Below are positions 26,130 to 36,065 of a stretch of DNA of 64,000 nt, in pieces (position 1 is the stretch's first letter; each line of letters starts with the position of its first letter). The position numbers and the translations under genes are program-made. The stretch is from Myxococcales bacterium (GTDB lineage Bacteria; Myxococcota_A; Polyangia; Haliangiales; Haliangiaceae), in contig JADKKI010000032.1 of NCBI GenBank assembly GCA_016720595.1, forward strand, positions 124,001-188,000, given 5' to 3'. Below the pieces are notes generated by a model. That model saw only the letters and a program-made list of their open reading frames with translations, was not told where the DNA came from and did no database searches.

Positions 26130-27500
26130 ATGGTCCGCCGCTCGATCATCGAGCCGTTCAAGATCAAGGTCGTCGAGCCGCTGCCGATGAGGACCGTCGC
26201 CGAGCGCGAGCGGATCCTCGCCGAGGTCGGCTGGAACCTGTTCGGCGTGCACGCGGCCGATGTCACGTTCGACTTCTTGACCGACTCGGGCACCACGGCG
26301 ATGAGCGCCGCGCAGTGGGGCGCGATGATGACGGCGGATGAGAGCTATGCGGGCTCGCGTAGCTTCTATCGGTTCGAGGAGGTGGTTCGAAGGATCACGG
26401 GGTACCAGCACGTGATCCCCACCCACCAGGGTCGCGCGGCCGAGCACCTCCTGTTCTCGCTTCACTGCGAGCGCGGTCAGATCGTCCCGTCGAACAATCA
26501 CTTCGATACGACGCGCGCGAACCTCGAACAGCTCGGCGTGACGGCCGTGGACGTCGTGTGCAGCGAGGGCCGGGATCCGCACCTCGAACATCCGTTCAAG
26601 GGGAACGTCGATCTGGCGCGCCTCGAGGCGCTGCTCGCCGAGCACCGCGGACACGTGCCGTTCGTGATGACCACGATCACCAACAACACGGGTGGCGGCC
26701 AGCCGGTCTCTCTCGAGAACCTGCGTGCGGTCTCGGCGATCTGCAAGCGGTTCGGCGTGCCGTTCCTGCTCGATGCGTGTCGGTTCGCGGAGAACGCCTG
26801 GTTCATCCACGTCCGCGAGCCCGGGCAAGGATCTCGTCCGGTGCGCGAGATCGCACGCGAGATGTTCGAGCTCGCCGATGGCTGCCTGGTCAGCGCCAAG
26901 AAGGACGGGCTGGTCAACATCGGCGGCTTCATCGCGCTGCGCGACGGCGCGTGGGTCCCCGACCTGCGGAGCCGGCTCATCCTCACGGAGGGGTTCCCGA
27001 CGTATGGTGGGCTCGCGGCGCGTGATCTCGAGGCGATGGCGGTGGGGCTCGACGAGGTGCTCGACGAGGCCTACCTGGCCTATCGCGTGGCGGTGGCGCG
27101 CTATCTCGCGGATGGGCTCGCAGCGGTGGGCGTTCCGACGATGCGGCCGCCGGGCGGTCACGCCGTCTACCTCGACGCACGCGGGTTCGTTCCCCACATC
27201 CCCCCCCACGAGTTCCCCGCGCAAGCGGTCGCGGTGGAGCTGTATCGCGCGGAGGGGATCCGGAGCTGCGAGATCGGCTCGGTGATGTTCGGCAAGCGCC
27301 CGGATGGCTCGTTCGCAGCGTCGGCGCTGGAGCTCGTCCGCCTCGCGATCCCGCGGAGGGTCTACACGCAGGCGCACTTCGACTACGTGCTCGAGGGGAT
27401 CGCGGAGATCGCCACGCGCAAGGACTCGCTCCGCGGCCTGCGGATCACCGACGAGCCCGCGTTCCTTCGGCACTTCACGGCTCGCTTCGCACCGCTGTGA
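26130..27500 (+). CDS. tnaA: Tryptophanase (PLP beta-eliminating lyase)
   Basis: Tryptophanase cuts L-tryptophan to indole, pyruvate and ammonia. The 456-residue fold-type I enzyme has the PLP lysine in SAKKDGLVNIGG (about Lys258), the phosphate-site THQGRAAEHL, DACRFAENAW with the Asp that binds the pyridine nitrogen, and a C-terminus ending FTARFAPL. The close relative tyrosine phenol-lyase has Thr after Phe in the substrate pocket and an Arg late in the protein. Here the first position is Asp (HFDTTRAN) and the late region reads RSCEIGSVMFG as in tryptophanase, which favours tryptophan. Other parts (LVNIGG) look like phenol-lyase, so assay is needed. It starts 4 bases after boxB. Confidence 0.85.
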   Translation: MVRRSIIEPFKIKVVEPLPMRTVAERERILAEVGWNLFGVHAADVTFDFLTDSGTTAMSAAQWGAMMTADESYAGSRSFYRFEEVVRRITGYQHVIPTHQGRAAEHLLFSLHCERGQIVPSNNHFDTTRANLEQLGVTAVDVVCSEGRDPHLEHPFKGNVDLARLEALLAEHRGHVPFVMTTITNNTGGGQPVSLENLRAVSAICKRFGVPFLLDACRFAENAWFIHVREPGQGSRPVREIAREMFELADGCLVSAKKDGLVNIGGFIALRDGAWVPDLRSRLILTEGFPTYGGLAARDLEAMAVGLDEVLDEAYLAYRVAVARYLADGLAAVGVPTMRPPGGHAVYLDARGFVPHIPPHEFPAQAVAVELYRAEGIRSCEIGSVMFGKRPDGSFAASALELVRLAIPRRVYTQAHFDYVLEGIAEIATRKDSLRGLRITDEPAFLRHFTARFAPL

Positions 27501-27551
27501 TGCGCTGCGTCGGCGTGCGCATCATCGCGCGCTTCGCACCGCTGTGATGCA
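27484..27551. repeat. Partial direct duplication of the tnaA 3' end
   Basis: A perfect 21-bp segment beginning CGCTTCGCACCGCTGTGATG occurs at 27484-27504 and again at 27531-27551, a 47-bp offset, with weaker similarity continuing. The first copy contains the tnaA stop codon. The rest of the gap to 27678 has no gene. A pair of arms (TTCAATCTTCGTC... and AGAGTTGAAG) lies just before the next gene. Confidence 0.6.
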
Positions 27552-27677
27552 CCGCGTCGGGCGCACGTGCGTCATGGCGCTCGTCGGCAAGGCGTGCGAT
27601 GCGGCGCAAAGGGTTCGTGCGACAACCTGACGCCTTCAATCTTCGTCGAGGCGCGTAGAGTTGAAGGTGTGGAGGGG

Positions 27678-29183
27678 ATGAGAAAGGTCGGGCACTGGTT
27701 CGCGACACTCGCTCGCGCCGTCGAGATCTGGTTGGTGGCGCTGCTGTGTGTGATCGCATATGGCGTGGGATCGCTGCGCAGGATGACGATCCTCGATCGA
27801 TCTCGTCGTCGCGATCATCGCGCGCGTCAACGCGGACGATTGCTGCGCTGGTCGTTCACGCGGCTCGGCGCGACCTTCGTGAAGATCGGACAGGTGATGA
27901 GTGCGCGCGCAGATCTGATGTCACCGAGCGTGATCGCGGAGCTGCGCTGGCTCCAGGATCGCGTGCCACCGTTCGCGTTCAGCGAGGTCCGGACCATCGT
28001 GCGGCACGAGCTCGGTGCCTCGATCGAGGAGCGCTTCCGGGAGTTCACCCCGGTGCCGATCGCGGCGGGGAGCGTGGCGCAGGTCCACCGTGCTGTGCTC
28101 GAGACCGGTGAAGAGGTCGCGGTCAAGATCCTGCGGCCCGGTGTCGTGGAGCGGATCCGCCGAGATGGTCGTCTGTTGCTGTGGGCGGCGCACCTCGTGC
28201 AGGCCGTATCCGTGCGGGCGCGCAAGGCGGACATGGTTGGCCACGCGCGGAGCCTGATCGCCGGGATCCTCGCGCAGACGGATCTCCAGCACGAGCGAGA
28301 CAACTACGAGCAGTTCCGTTTGAACTTCGCCGGCTTCGTGGGCCTCCGGTTCCCCACGGTGTATGCGCAGCACTCGACGCGGGCGATCCTGACGATGGAG
28401 TTCGTCCACGGCACGCGGCTCGAGGATGCGGCGCACGCCCAGCTTCCCAACGTCGCGTCGGTGATCCGCGCGGCCTTCTTCGCGATGTGCTTCGACCACG
28501 GGTTCGTGCATGCCGATCTGCACCCGGGCAACGTGTTGATCGAGGCCGATGGTGGCGTGGTCCTGATCGATGTCGGGCTGGTCAAGCGTCTGCCGCCGGG
28601 TCTGCTCGAGCAGCTCGTGGATCTCACGCGATGCATCGCGGCGGGGAACATCGAGGATCTGGTGCGGCACCTCCGCACCTATCATCGCTACCTCGCGGAC
28701 ACGGACTGGGACGCCGTCGCGGCGGATGCCGGCGCGCTGATCGCCTCGCTCCGATCTCGAGCGATCGTCGATCTCGAGCTCGGCGTCGTGGTGGGGCGGT
28801 TGTTCGCGCTGGCCCGGAAGCATGGGATCCGTCCGATGCCCGAGATGACCCTCGTGCTGCTCGGCATGATCACGAACGAGGGCATGGCGAAGCACCTCGA
28901 CCCGACCACGGACACGCTCGCGGTGCTCGCGAGGTACATGATGATGCGCCACTCCAGCGAGGTGGCAGCGAGCCCGCACGGGCGACTCGCGCGCGGTTCG
29001 CGCCTCCTGCGTCCGATCCTGGATGGGATGCAGACGCCGCCGCACCCGCTGACCCGGTTGGTGATCGGCCGCCCGCCCCGACGCGCGCGGCCGACACCCC
29101 CGCCACATCACTCCACGAGCACGCGGATCAACGTAGTGCGATCGCGCAGCTCGCGCCCTGTCCCGGGCTTTCGGCGACGGTGA
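27678..29183 (+). CDS. UbiB/ABC1 (ADCK) family atypical kinase
   Basis: UbiB-family proteins are atypical kinases or ATPases that support ubiquinone synthesis. The 501-residue product has the family KxGQ motif (FVKIGQVMSAR), the Ala-rich nucleotide loop AAGSVAQVH, the Lys in VAVKILRPG, the catalytic HADLHPGN, and the metal-binding VLIDVG where DFG stands in other kinases. A hydrophobic helix lies at the N-terminus (EIWLVALLCVIAYGVG) rather than the two C-terminal helices of E. coli UbiB. The tail is Arg/Pro-rich. ATG 27678 has GGAGGGG just before it. Its 3' end overlaps the convergent queD-like gene by 56 bases. Confidence 0.88.
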   Translation: MRKVGHWFATLARAVEIWLVALLCVIAYGVGSLRRMTILDRSRRRDHRARQRGRLLRWSFTRLGATFVKIGQVMSARADLMSPSVIAELRWLQDRVPPFAFSEVRTIVRHELGASIEERFREFTPVPIAAGSVAQVHRAVLETGEEVAVKILRPGVVERIRRDGRLLLWAAHLVQAVSVRARKADMVGHARSLIAGILAQTDLQHERDNYEQFRLNFAGFVGLRFPTVYAQHSTRAILTMEFVHGTRLEDAAHAQLPNVASVIRAAFFAMCFDHGFVHADLHPGNVLIEADGGVVLIDVGLVKRLPPGLLEQLVDLTRCIAAGNIEDLVRHLRTYHRYLADTDWDAVAADAGALIASLRSRAIVDLELGVVVGRLFALARKHGIRPMPEMTLVLLGMITNEGMAKHLDPTTDTLAVLARYMMMRHSSEVAASPHGRLARGSRLLRPILDGMQTPPHPLTRLVIGRPPRRARPTPPPHHSTSTRINVVRSRSSRPVPGFRRR

Positions 29184-29616
29184 CCTCGAACGCGAGGATG
29201 TGACCGTTCGAGAGCGCGACGATCTTGGCGCGCAGTAGATCCGCCACGTGCGCGGCGAGCGCTTCGACCGAGATGTTGTCGATCGGCAGCAGCAGCGCAT
29301 CGCCACGCGGCAGGACGTAGTGGTCACCGCACAGCGAGAAGTCGAGCTCCTTGCCATCGTCCTTGGCCACCGTGAAGTGCGGGTTGTGTGCCGCGAGGAG
29401 CACGCGCTCCTTCCACGCAGCGCACAGCTCGCCGAGCGCCTGCTTGAGCGGGGCGAACGCGATCATCGAGGCCAGATCGACGCGATCGAGATCGAGCGCG
29501 AGGCCCAGCGAGTAGTTGTGACCGTGCAGCCGCTCCTTCGTGCCGTCGGGGAACACGGTCATGTGCGCGCACGAGACCTTGTACTGCTCGCGCGCGATGA
29601 AGATGCGGTGCTTCAC
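29128..29616 (-). CDS. 6-pyruvoyl-tetrahydropterin synthase/QueD family protein
   Basis: The 162-residue T-fold enzyme should convert dihydroneopterin triphosphate, either to 6-carboxytetrahydropterin for queuosine (QueD) or to a pyruvoyl pterin. Zinc ligands are seen in SCAHMT and LHGHNYSLGLAL (the HGHNY motif). The second part has TVAKDDGKELDFS and VEALAAHVADLLRAK, where family proteins have the Glu and His of the active site. No queC or queE lies nearby, so the exact reaction is open. The gene is just downstream of the RNase G/E gene (its start lies 3 bases after that stop region on the opposite order) and its 3' end overlaps the ubiB-like gene. Confidence 0.8.
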   Translation of the reverse strand: MKHRIFIAREQYKVSCAHMTVFPDGTKERLHGHNYSLGLALDLDRVDLASMIAFAPLKQALGELCAAWKERVLLAAHNPHFTVAKDDGKELDFSLCGDHYVLPRGDALLLPIDNISVEALAAHVADLLRAKIVALSNGHILAFEVTVAESPGQGASCAIALR

Positions 29617-29619
29617 AGC

Positions 29620-31398
<1,779 letters not shown>

Positions 31399-31587
31399 GT
31401 GAGGCTCTGCAATTCGTTGCGCCCGCTCCGGAGCGACGCGACATGAATGTCCTAGCGCGGTCGCGACGGAAGCTGGGTCGAACGGCTTCGGTAACACGCA
31501 AGAGCCATGAATACAAGGCATTGCGATGCTCCCTGGAGGCGTGGCCCGACGTTTGCTTTAGTCCGGGTCGCGTCGGCGTTGCCGCGC

Positions 31588-31690
31588 TTGACGCGAGCTC
31601 GGTTTAATTAGCTAAGCACCGAGTTTCCTTAAACTAGTTGGACTTATTCTTAGAACGCCTGGGTTGCCGCCCGGGCGTTCATGTTTTTCG
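31588..31690 (+). ncRNA. Candidate small RNA or leader with intrinsic terminator
   Basis: The gap 31399-31722 contains an AT-rich island unlike its surroundings. On the plus strand a TTGACG box (31588-31593) is followed by a hairpin, CTCGGT (31598-31603) with ACCGAG (31618-31623), then single-stranded AT-rich sequence and the terminator at 31653-31688. No reading frame is present. It may be a free small RNA or a terminated leader of the thrE gene starting at 31723. The promoter -10 is weak. Confidence 0.3.
31653..31688 (+). terminator. Intrinsic terminator upstream of thrE
   Basis: GAACGCCTGGG (31653-31663) pairs with CCCGGGCGTTC (31670-31680), 10 of 11 Watson-Crick plus one wobble, loop TTGCCG. 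TTTTT follows at 31684-31688. No plus-strand gene ends nearby, so it must act on a short upstream transcript. Confidence 0.6.
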
Positions 31691-31722
31691 GCGTCGTTCA
31701 GGGGGCGCGCTAGTGTGCGCTC

Positions 31723-32919
31723 GTGGAGGACGCCATCGCGTTCGTGCTGGCGCTGGGGCGCGCGCTCCATCGCTACGGCACGCCCGCGGACCGGCTCGAG
31801 GAGGCCCTCAAGGTCTGCTGCCAACGGCTCGCCATCGAGGCCGAGGTGTTCACCGCACCGACCGCGCTGATCATGAGCTTCGGCGCGCCGACCGAGCTGA
31901 AGACCCGGATGTTGCGGTTCGAGGGCTCCGAGCTCGACCTCGGCAAGCTCGAGAAGGTCGACGAGGTCGCCGATGCGGTCTCCGAGCGACGGATGTTGCC
32001 GCGAGAGGGCATCGCGCGCCTCGACGCGATCATCGCCGCCCCGCCCGCGTTCGGGCGCGGCCTGTCCACCCTGATGCACGGCGTGACCGCGGGCGCCCTC
32101 GCCGTGTTCTTCGGAGGTTCACTCGAGGATGTCGCGGTCGCCGGCGCGATCGGCCTGTCGCTCGGTCTGCTCGCGCAGTACGCCAAGCGATCCACGGATC
32201 AGGCGCGCGTGTTCGAGCTCGTCGGTGCCGCGTTCGCCGCGTTCATGGCGAGCGTGGTGTCGTCGATCTGGTACGCGGTGACGCCGTCGATCGTCATCGT
32301 GGCCGCGTTGATCGTGCTGCTCCCCGGCATGTCGCTGACGGTCGCGATGACCGAGCTCGCGACCCGCCACCTGATCGCGGGGACGGCGCGCCTGATGTCC
32401 GCCGTGATCGTCTTGCTCGAGCTGGTGGTCGGCGTGGCGCTCGGCGAGCGTGCGGCGGTCGCGCTGGTGACCGTGCACCAGGCCGTGCCCGTGCCGCTGC
32501 CGGCGTGGGCGCCCTGGGTCGCGCTCGTCGCATCGTCGATCGGTGTCGCGATCGTCGTGCAGGCCCAGGTCCGCGCATTCGGCTGGATCCTCGCGGCCTG
32601 CGTCGTTGGCTACCTCGGCAACCTCGTCGGCACGGTGTGGCTCGGCGGGCAGATGGGCGTGATGGTCGGCGCGTTCGCCCTCGGCGTGCTGGGGAACGGG
32701 TATGCGCGGCTGCTCAAGCGCCCGGCGCAGGTGGTGCTGGTGCCGGCCGTCCTGCTGCTGGTGCCCGGGAGCATGGGGTTCCGCGGGATGGCATCGCTGC
32801 TCTCGCGCGACACGCTGACCGGTGTGGAGAGCGTGTTCGCGATGTTCGTCGTCGCGATCGCGATCGTCGCCGGCCTGTTGATCGCCAACGCCGTGGTCTC
32901 GTCTCGTCGCAGCCTGTGA
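31723..32919 (+). CDS. ThrE-type threonine/serine exporter
   Basis: The 398-residue protein has both halves of the ThrE family: an N-terminal hydrophilic part (LALGRALHRYGTPADRLEEAL, then SFGAPTELKTRMLRFEGSE) with the first membrane bundle, and a C-terminal bundle. About ten hydrophobic helices are seen, for example TAGALAVFFGGSLEDVAVAG, IVIVAALIVLLPGMSLTVAM and VVLVPAVLLLVPGSMGFRG. The family exports threonine or serine using the proton motive force. The start is a GTG at 31723, 35 bases after the intrinsic terminator, so terminator read-through may control it. The substrate is inferred from family only. Confidence 0.85.
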   Translation: MEDAIAFVLALGRALHRYGTPADRLEEALKVCCQRLAIEAEVFTAPTALIMSFGAPTELKTRMLRFEGSELDLGKLEKVDEVADAVSERRMLPREGIARLDAIIAAPPAFGRGLSTLMHGVTAGALAVFFGGSLEDVAVAGAIGLSLGLLAQYAKRSTDQARVFELVGAAFAAFMASVVSSIWYAVTPSIVIVAALIVLLPGMSLTVAMTELATRHLIAGTARLMSAVIVLLELVVGVALGERAAVALVTVHQAVPVPLPAWAPWVALVASSIGVAIVVQAQVRAFGWILAACVVGYLGNLVGTVWLGGQMGVMVGAFALGVLGNGYARLLKRPAQVVLVPAVLLLVPGSMGFRGMASLLSRDTLTGVESVFAMFVVAIAIVAGLLIANAVVSSRRSL

Positions 32920-32957
32920 CGTGCGACTCGCGGCTGCGTGCTACGTCCGGATCTGCC

Positions 32958-33692
32958 ATGACCCGCCTCGCCTCGCTGCTCGTCGCCGTTGCCACGCTCG
33001 CTGCCGCGGGCGGCTGTACGAAGAAGTCCGAGCCACCGCCGCCGTTCAAGGGGCCGCTCACGATCGCGACGATCATGGCGGCCAAGGAGATCGTCCAGCC
33101 GTTCGATCCCTGGGACGACGCGTTCGCGCTCCTGCAGTCCCGGCTCGGTCCGCCAACCCACGTCAAGGAGAGCGCGAGTGGCCCGATGTATCAGTGGGCC
33201 GCGGATGCAGGCGAGACCTGCGCCTACCTCGAGGTCGGCAAGGAGGACGGCAAGAAGTATCAGAAGGAAGGGATGATGGTCGGCGCGGTGATGAACCCGA
33301 TGACCGTCGACAAGAAGGGTCCCGTCGGCAATCGCGCCGATTGCCTCGCGATCCTCGGCAAGGACGGCCCGCCGGAGGATCCGAACGCCGCACCGCCGCC
33401 GGCTGATGGGGTGGCGACCCCCGAGCTGGTGATCGAGAACGCGGTCAAGGGCCGCTCGAAGTGGACGGGCAAGAAGCTCAAGGTCACGTCGACCCTCGAG
33501 GGCATCGGCGGGATCGCGCTGACGCTCGGCAAGGCCGGCCTCAGCTGCGTGCTCGCGGACAACGCACCCGCAGGGCTCGAGCTCGGCAAGGAGCTCACCG
33601 TCGAGGGCACGGTGAAGATGGAGACCTGGGTCAGCGGCGGCGGCGAGGTCTCGATGAAGCCGGCGCTGTCGCCGTGCGCCATCGTGAAGTGA
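32958..33692 (+). CDS. Lipoprotein with a possible OB-like (tRNA_anti-like) domain
   Basis: The 244-residue product has a lipoprotein signal ending AAAGGC, then KKSEPPPP. Residues about 25-140 form a domain with LQSRLGPPTHVKESASGPMYQWAADAG, which reads as a substrate-less structural module. The C-terminal part (ELVIENAVKGRSKWTGKKLKVTSTLEGI and KELTVEGTVKM) looks like the OB-fold tRNA_anti-like family found in secreted proteins. No catalytic residues are evident. It starts 38 bases after thrE on the same strand and may be co-transcribed. Confidence 0.8.
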   Translation: MTRLASLLVAVATLAAAGGCTKKSEPPPPFKGPLTIATIMAAKEIVQPFDPWDDAFALLQSRLGPPTHVKESASGPMYQWAADAGETCAYLEVGKEDGKKYQKEGMMVGAVMNPMTVDKKGPVGNRADCLAILGKDGPPEDPNAAPPPADGVATPELVIENAVKGRSKWTGKKLKVTSTLEGIGGIALTLGKAGLSCVLADNAPAGLELGKELTVEGTVKMETWVSGGGEVSMKPALSPCAIVK

Positions 33693-33737
33693 TCGCCGGT
33701 AGCGGCGCCACACGTCACGGAAGGAACGCGCGGGTAC

Positions 33738-34877
33738 TCAGCGGCGAAGAGCCGGATCGTCGGGATCCGCGTCGCGGTGCACGCACGGATCGTTCTCCGG
33801 ATCGTGACCACAGGAGAGCACCCCGGGCCCCGGATCGTGCGGATCGACGCCCTTGTGCGGCCCCTCGTCGTCGTCGGGGGCATGGAGATCTCCGCCGGCC
33901 GCGATCAACGCCTCGCGCTTCTCGGGTGCCACGTTCGGGATCAGGTCCTGGCGCGCGATGAACGCGACGTAGTACGCATCCTCGCGGCGCGCCTCGAGCT
34001 CGCCCGCCTCGATCGCCGACTCGAGCTTTCGCTTGAGATCGCCGATCAGCCGCGACGGTGCGATCTCGAACGCGTCCATGATCGCGTTGCCCACGCCACC
34101 GGGCAGGGGCGGGAGCTTCGCATCGGCCTCGGCGAGCACGTCCACGCGCTCGGACAGGGCGCTGATCTGCTCGAGCAGCGTCTTGCGGCGACCGGGTCGC
34201 TTCGAGGTGATGTCTGCGCGCGAGAGATCGAGCAGGTCGACCATGTGCGGTCCCATCTCGCGATGAAACCTGCGCACGGCGCTGTCCGTCCACGCCTGGC
34301 TGTACTGGTTGGTGCGGAGGTGGTGCTTGACGAGGAATCGGATGGTCTGGCGCTCGTCGCGCGCGAACGCGAAGCGTCCGTGGATCTTGTCGAACATCCG
34401 CGCGCCGACCTCGGCGTGCCCGTGGAAGTGCACCCCGTCGGGCGTGAACGTACGCGTGGGCACCTTCCCGATGTCGTGGAGCAGCGCCGCCCACCGTACG
34501 AGGGGGCGCTTCACCGTCTGCCGCACGACCTGCTTGGTGTGGGCCCAGACGTCCTTGTGCTGGCGCCCGTCCTCCTGCACCAGGTCGATGGTCGCGGCGA
34601 GCTCGGGAAACAGCACGGACAGCGCTCCGGTCGCACGCACCCACTCGAGGGCCGCATCGACATCGCGCCCCATCAGCACCTGCTCCATCGCCGCGCGCAT
34701 CCGGACCTTGTCGGCGTCGGCGAGGCGGCGAGTGTGCTCGGCACACACCTCGGTTACCTGGTCGTTCGGCCAGCGTCCTTCGTCGTGAGCGATCGCACCT
34801 GCGATCTCGAGGATCACGACCGGATCGGCCTCAACGAGGCCACGTACGCGATCTGCGCCCGTCTGCTCGCCCGACAT
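33738..34877 (-). CDS. HD-domain protein related to the C-terminal half of CCA-adding enzymes
   Basis: The 379-residue product resembles the RNA-binding and HD parts of bacterial tRNA nucleotidyltransferases but has no nucleotidyltransferase head (no GG...DxD at the N-terminus). Seen are ATGALSVLFPELAATIDLVQEDGRQHKDVWAHT, then the HD phosphohydrolase pair LLHDIGK with HFHGHAEVG, and RFLVKHHLR. The last about 60 residues are acidic and His/Pro/Asp-rich (DPHDPGPG, CGHDPENDPC) and may bind metal. It may be a phosphatase or 2',3'-cyclic phosphodiesterase acting on RNA or nucleotides, as HD parts of the CCA enzyme do. ATG 34877 is the first in frame. It is divergent from the region holding murI. 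Confidence 0.82.
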   Translation of the reverse strand: MSGEQTGADRVRGLVEADPVVILEIAGAIAHDEGRWPNDQVTEVCAEHTRRLADADKVRMRAAMEQVLMGRDVDAALEWVRATGALSVLFPELAATIDLVQEDGRQHKDVWAHTKQVVRQTVKRPLVRWAALLHDIGKVPTRTFTPDGVHFHGHAEVGARMFDKIHGRFAFARDERQTIRFLVKHHLRTNQYSQAWTDSAVRRFHREMGPHMVDLLDLSRADITSKRPGRRKTLLEQISALSERVDVLAEADAKLPPLPGGVGNAIMDAFEIAPSRLIGDLKRKLESAIEAGELEARREDAYYVAFIARQDLIPNVAPEKREALIAAGGDLHAPDDDEGPHKGVDPHDPGPGVLSCGHDPENDPCVHRDADPDDPALRR

Positions 34878-34970
34878 GGGTCGGGATAACTACCATGAAA
34901 CTGGATTGGTACGTCCTGTGCTCCTCGGCGAGCGCGAGTGCAAGGTCGGATCACAGAACGGCACCTGCCG

Positions 34971-35111
34971 ATGGCTGAGCGGTGCTTTCCGGGCATCTCG
35001 CAGTTCTATGCAGAGATGCCTGCCAAGCCCGTGACATTCCTGCAGCTCCTGTGGGCGTTCGAGGGCCGTAAGGCCGCGCGACCCACCCGTCGGAAGCAAC
35101 GCTCTCGCTGA
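34971..35111 (+). CDS. Possible 46-residue basic small protein
   Basis: In the 315-bp gap between the HD gene and murI, a 47-codon frame runs from ATG 34971 to TGA 35109-35111. It reads MAERCFPGISQFYAEM, a hydrophobic centre (VTFLQLLWAFEG) and an Arg/Lys tail (KAARPTRRKQRSR). No good ribosome-binding site is seen and no family is recognised, so this could be chance. The rest of the gap has a stem CTGGCA...TGCCAG and a TATGAT box (35131-35136) that may belong to the murI promoter. Confidence 0.2.
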   Translation: MAERCFPGISQFYAEMPAKPVTFLQLLWAFEGRKAARPTRRKQRSR

Positions 35112-35192
35112 GGCGTTTTGCTGGCGACAGTATGATCCTTCTGGCAGGTTGAGTTGCCAGCTGTGACAGCTCGTCGCAATCCGGACTCGTCG

Positions 35193-36020
35193 ATGGGGCA
35201 AGATCGAACAGTGACGAAGCGTCACCCAATTGGGGTGTTTGACTCCGGCGTCGGCGGACTGACGGTGGTTCGGGCGTTGCGATCAGCAATTCCCGGAGAA
35301 GACATCATCTACCTCGGGGACACCGCCCGGGTTCCTTATGGAAGTAAGAGCCCGCGCACCGTCGAGCGGTACGCACTCGCGTGTCAGCAGTTCCTCCTCG
35401 ATCGCGGCGTGAAGCTCGTGCTGATCGCCTGCAACACGGCCTCGGCGAACGCGCTACCCGCGCTGATCGCGGCGAGCCCGGTACCCGTGATCGGTGCCGT
35501 CGAACCCGGTGCGTCGAGCGCGCTGGCCGCTACGCGCAATGGTCACCTCGGCGTGATCGGTACGCTCGGCACGATTCGCTCGGGCGCGTATGCGACGGCG
35601 ATCCACAGCCGAAACCCCGAGGCGCAATTGTCCGCGCTCGCGTGCCCGCTCCTGGTGCCCCTCGCCGAGGAGGGCTGGACCGATGACGACATCGCGCGGC
35701 TCGTCGCGAAGCGCTACCTCGTCCAGCTGTTCGCGCAGGATCGAGAGATCGACACGCTCGTCCTCGGATGCACGCACTACCCGTTGCTGAAAGACGTGCT
35801 CGCGCAGGTCGGCTCCGAGATCGCTGGGCACCCGGTTGCGGTGGTGGACTCGGCGAGCGCGATGGCCGAGGCCGCACGCGAGGCGCTGGGCAGTGGTGCC
35901 AACCGGCGTTCGACGGCCGGGCGGCTGGATTGCTTCGCGACCGATACGTCGCGGCTCGACGAGCTGGCGCCCCGGTTCCTCGGAGAGCCGTTGACGGGCT
36001 TCGAGCTCGTCGATCTCTGA
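35193..36020 (+). CDS. murI: Glutamate racemase
   Basis: MurI makes D-glutamate for peptidoglycan. The 275-residue protein has the family start [17 protein letters not shown], the Tyr-Gly-Ser-Lys loop RVPYGSKSP, and both catalytic cysteines, in [15 protein letters not shown] and [15 protein letters not shown]. The length is typical. Start ATG 35193 is used. GTG 35211 ([13 protein letters not shown]) would give a shorter, also reasonable N-terminus. It stands alone on the plus strand and converges with the DUF1232 gene. Confidence 0.93.
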   Translation: MGQDRTVTKRHPIGVFDSGVGGLTVVRALRSAIPGEDIIYLGDTARVPYGSKSPRTVERYALACQQFLLDRGVKLVLIACNTASANALPALIAASPVPVIGAVEPGASSALAATRNGHLGVIGTLGTIRSGAYATAIHSRNPEAQLSALACPLLVPLAEEGWTDDDIARLVAKRYLVQLFAQDREIDTLVLGCTHYPLLKDVLAQVGSEIAGHPVAVVDSASAMAEAAREALGSGANRRSTAGRLDCFATDTSRLDELAPRFLGEPLTGFELVDL

Positions 36021-36065
36021 ACGTCGAAGATCGTCGAAAGTTCGCGAATCGTCGACGAGAACCAG

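Noticed and set aside
26130..27500. Tyrosine phenol-lyase
   Set aside because: The pocket residue after Phe is Asp and the late Arg is absent, both as in tryptophanase. Kept only as an alternative.
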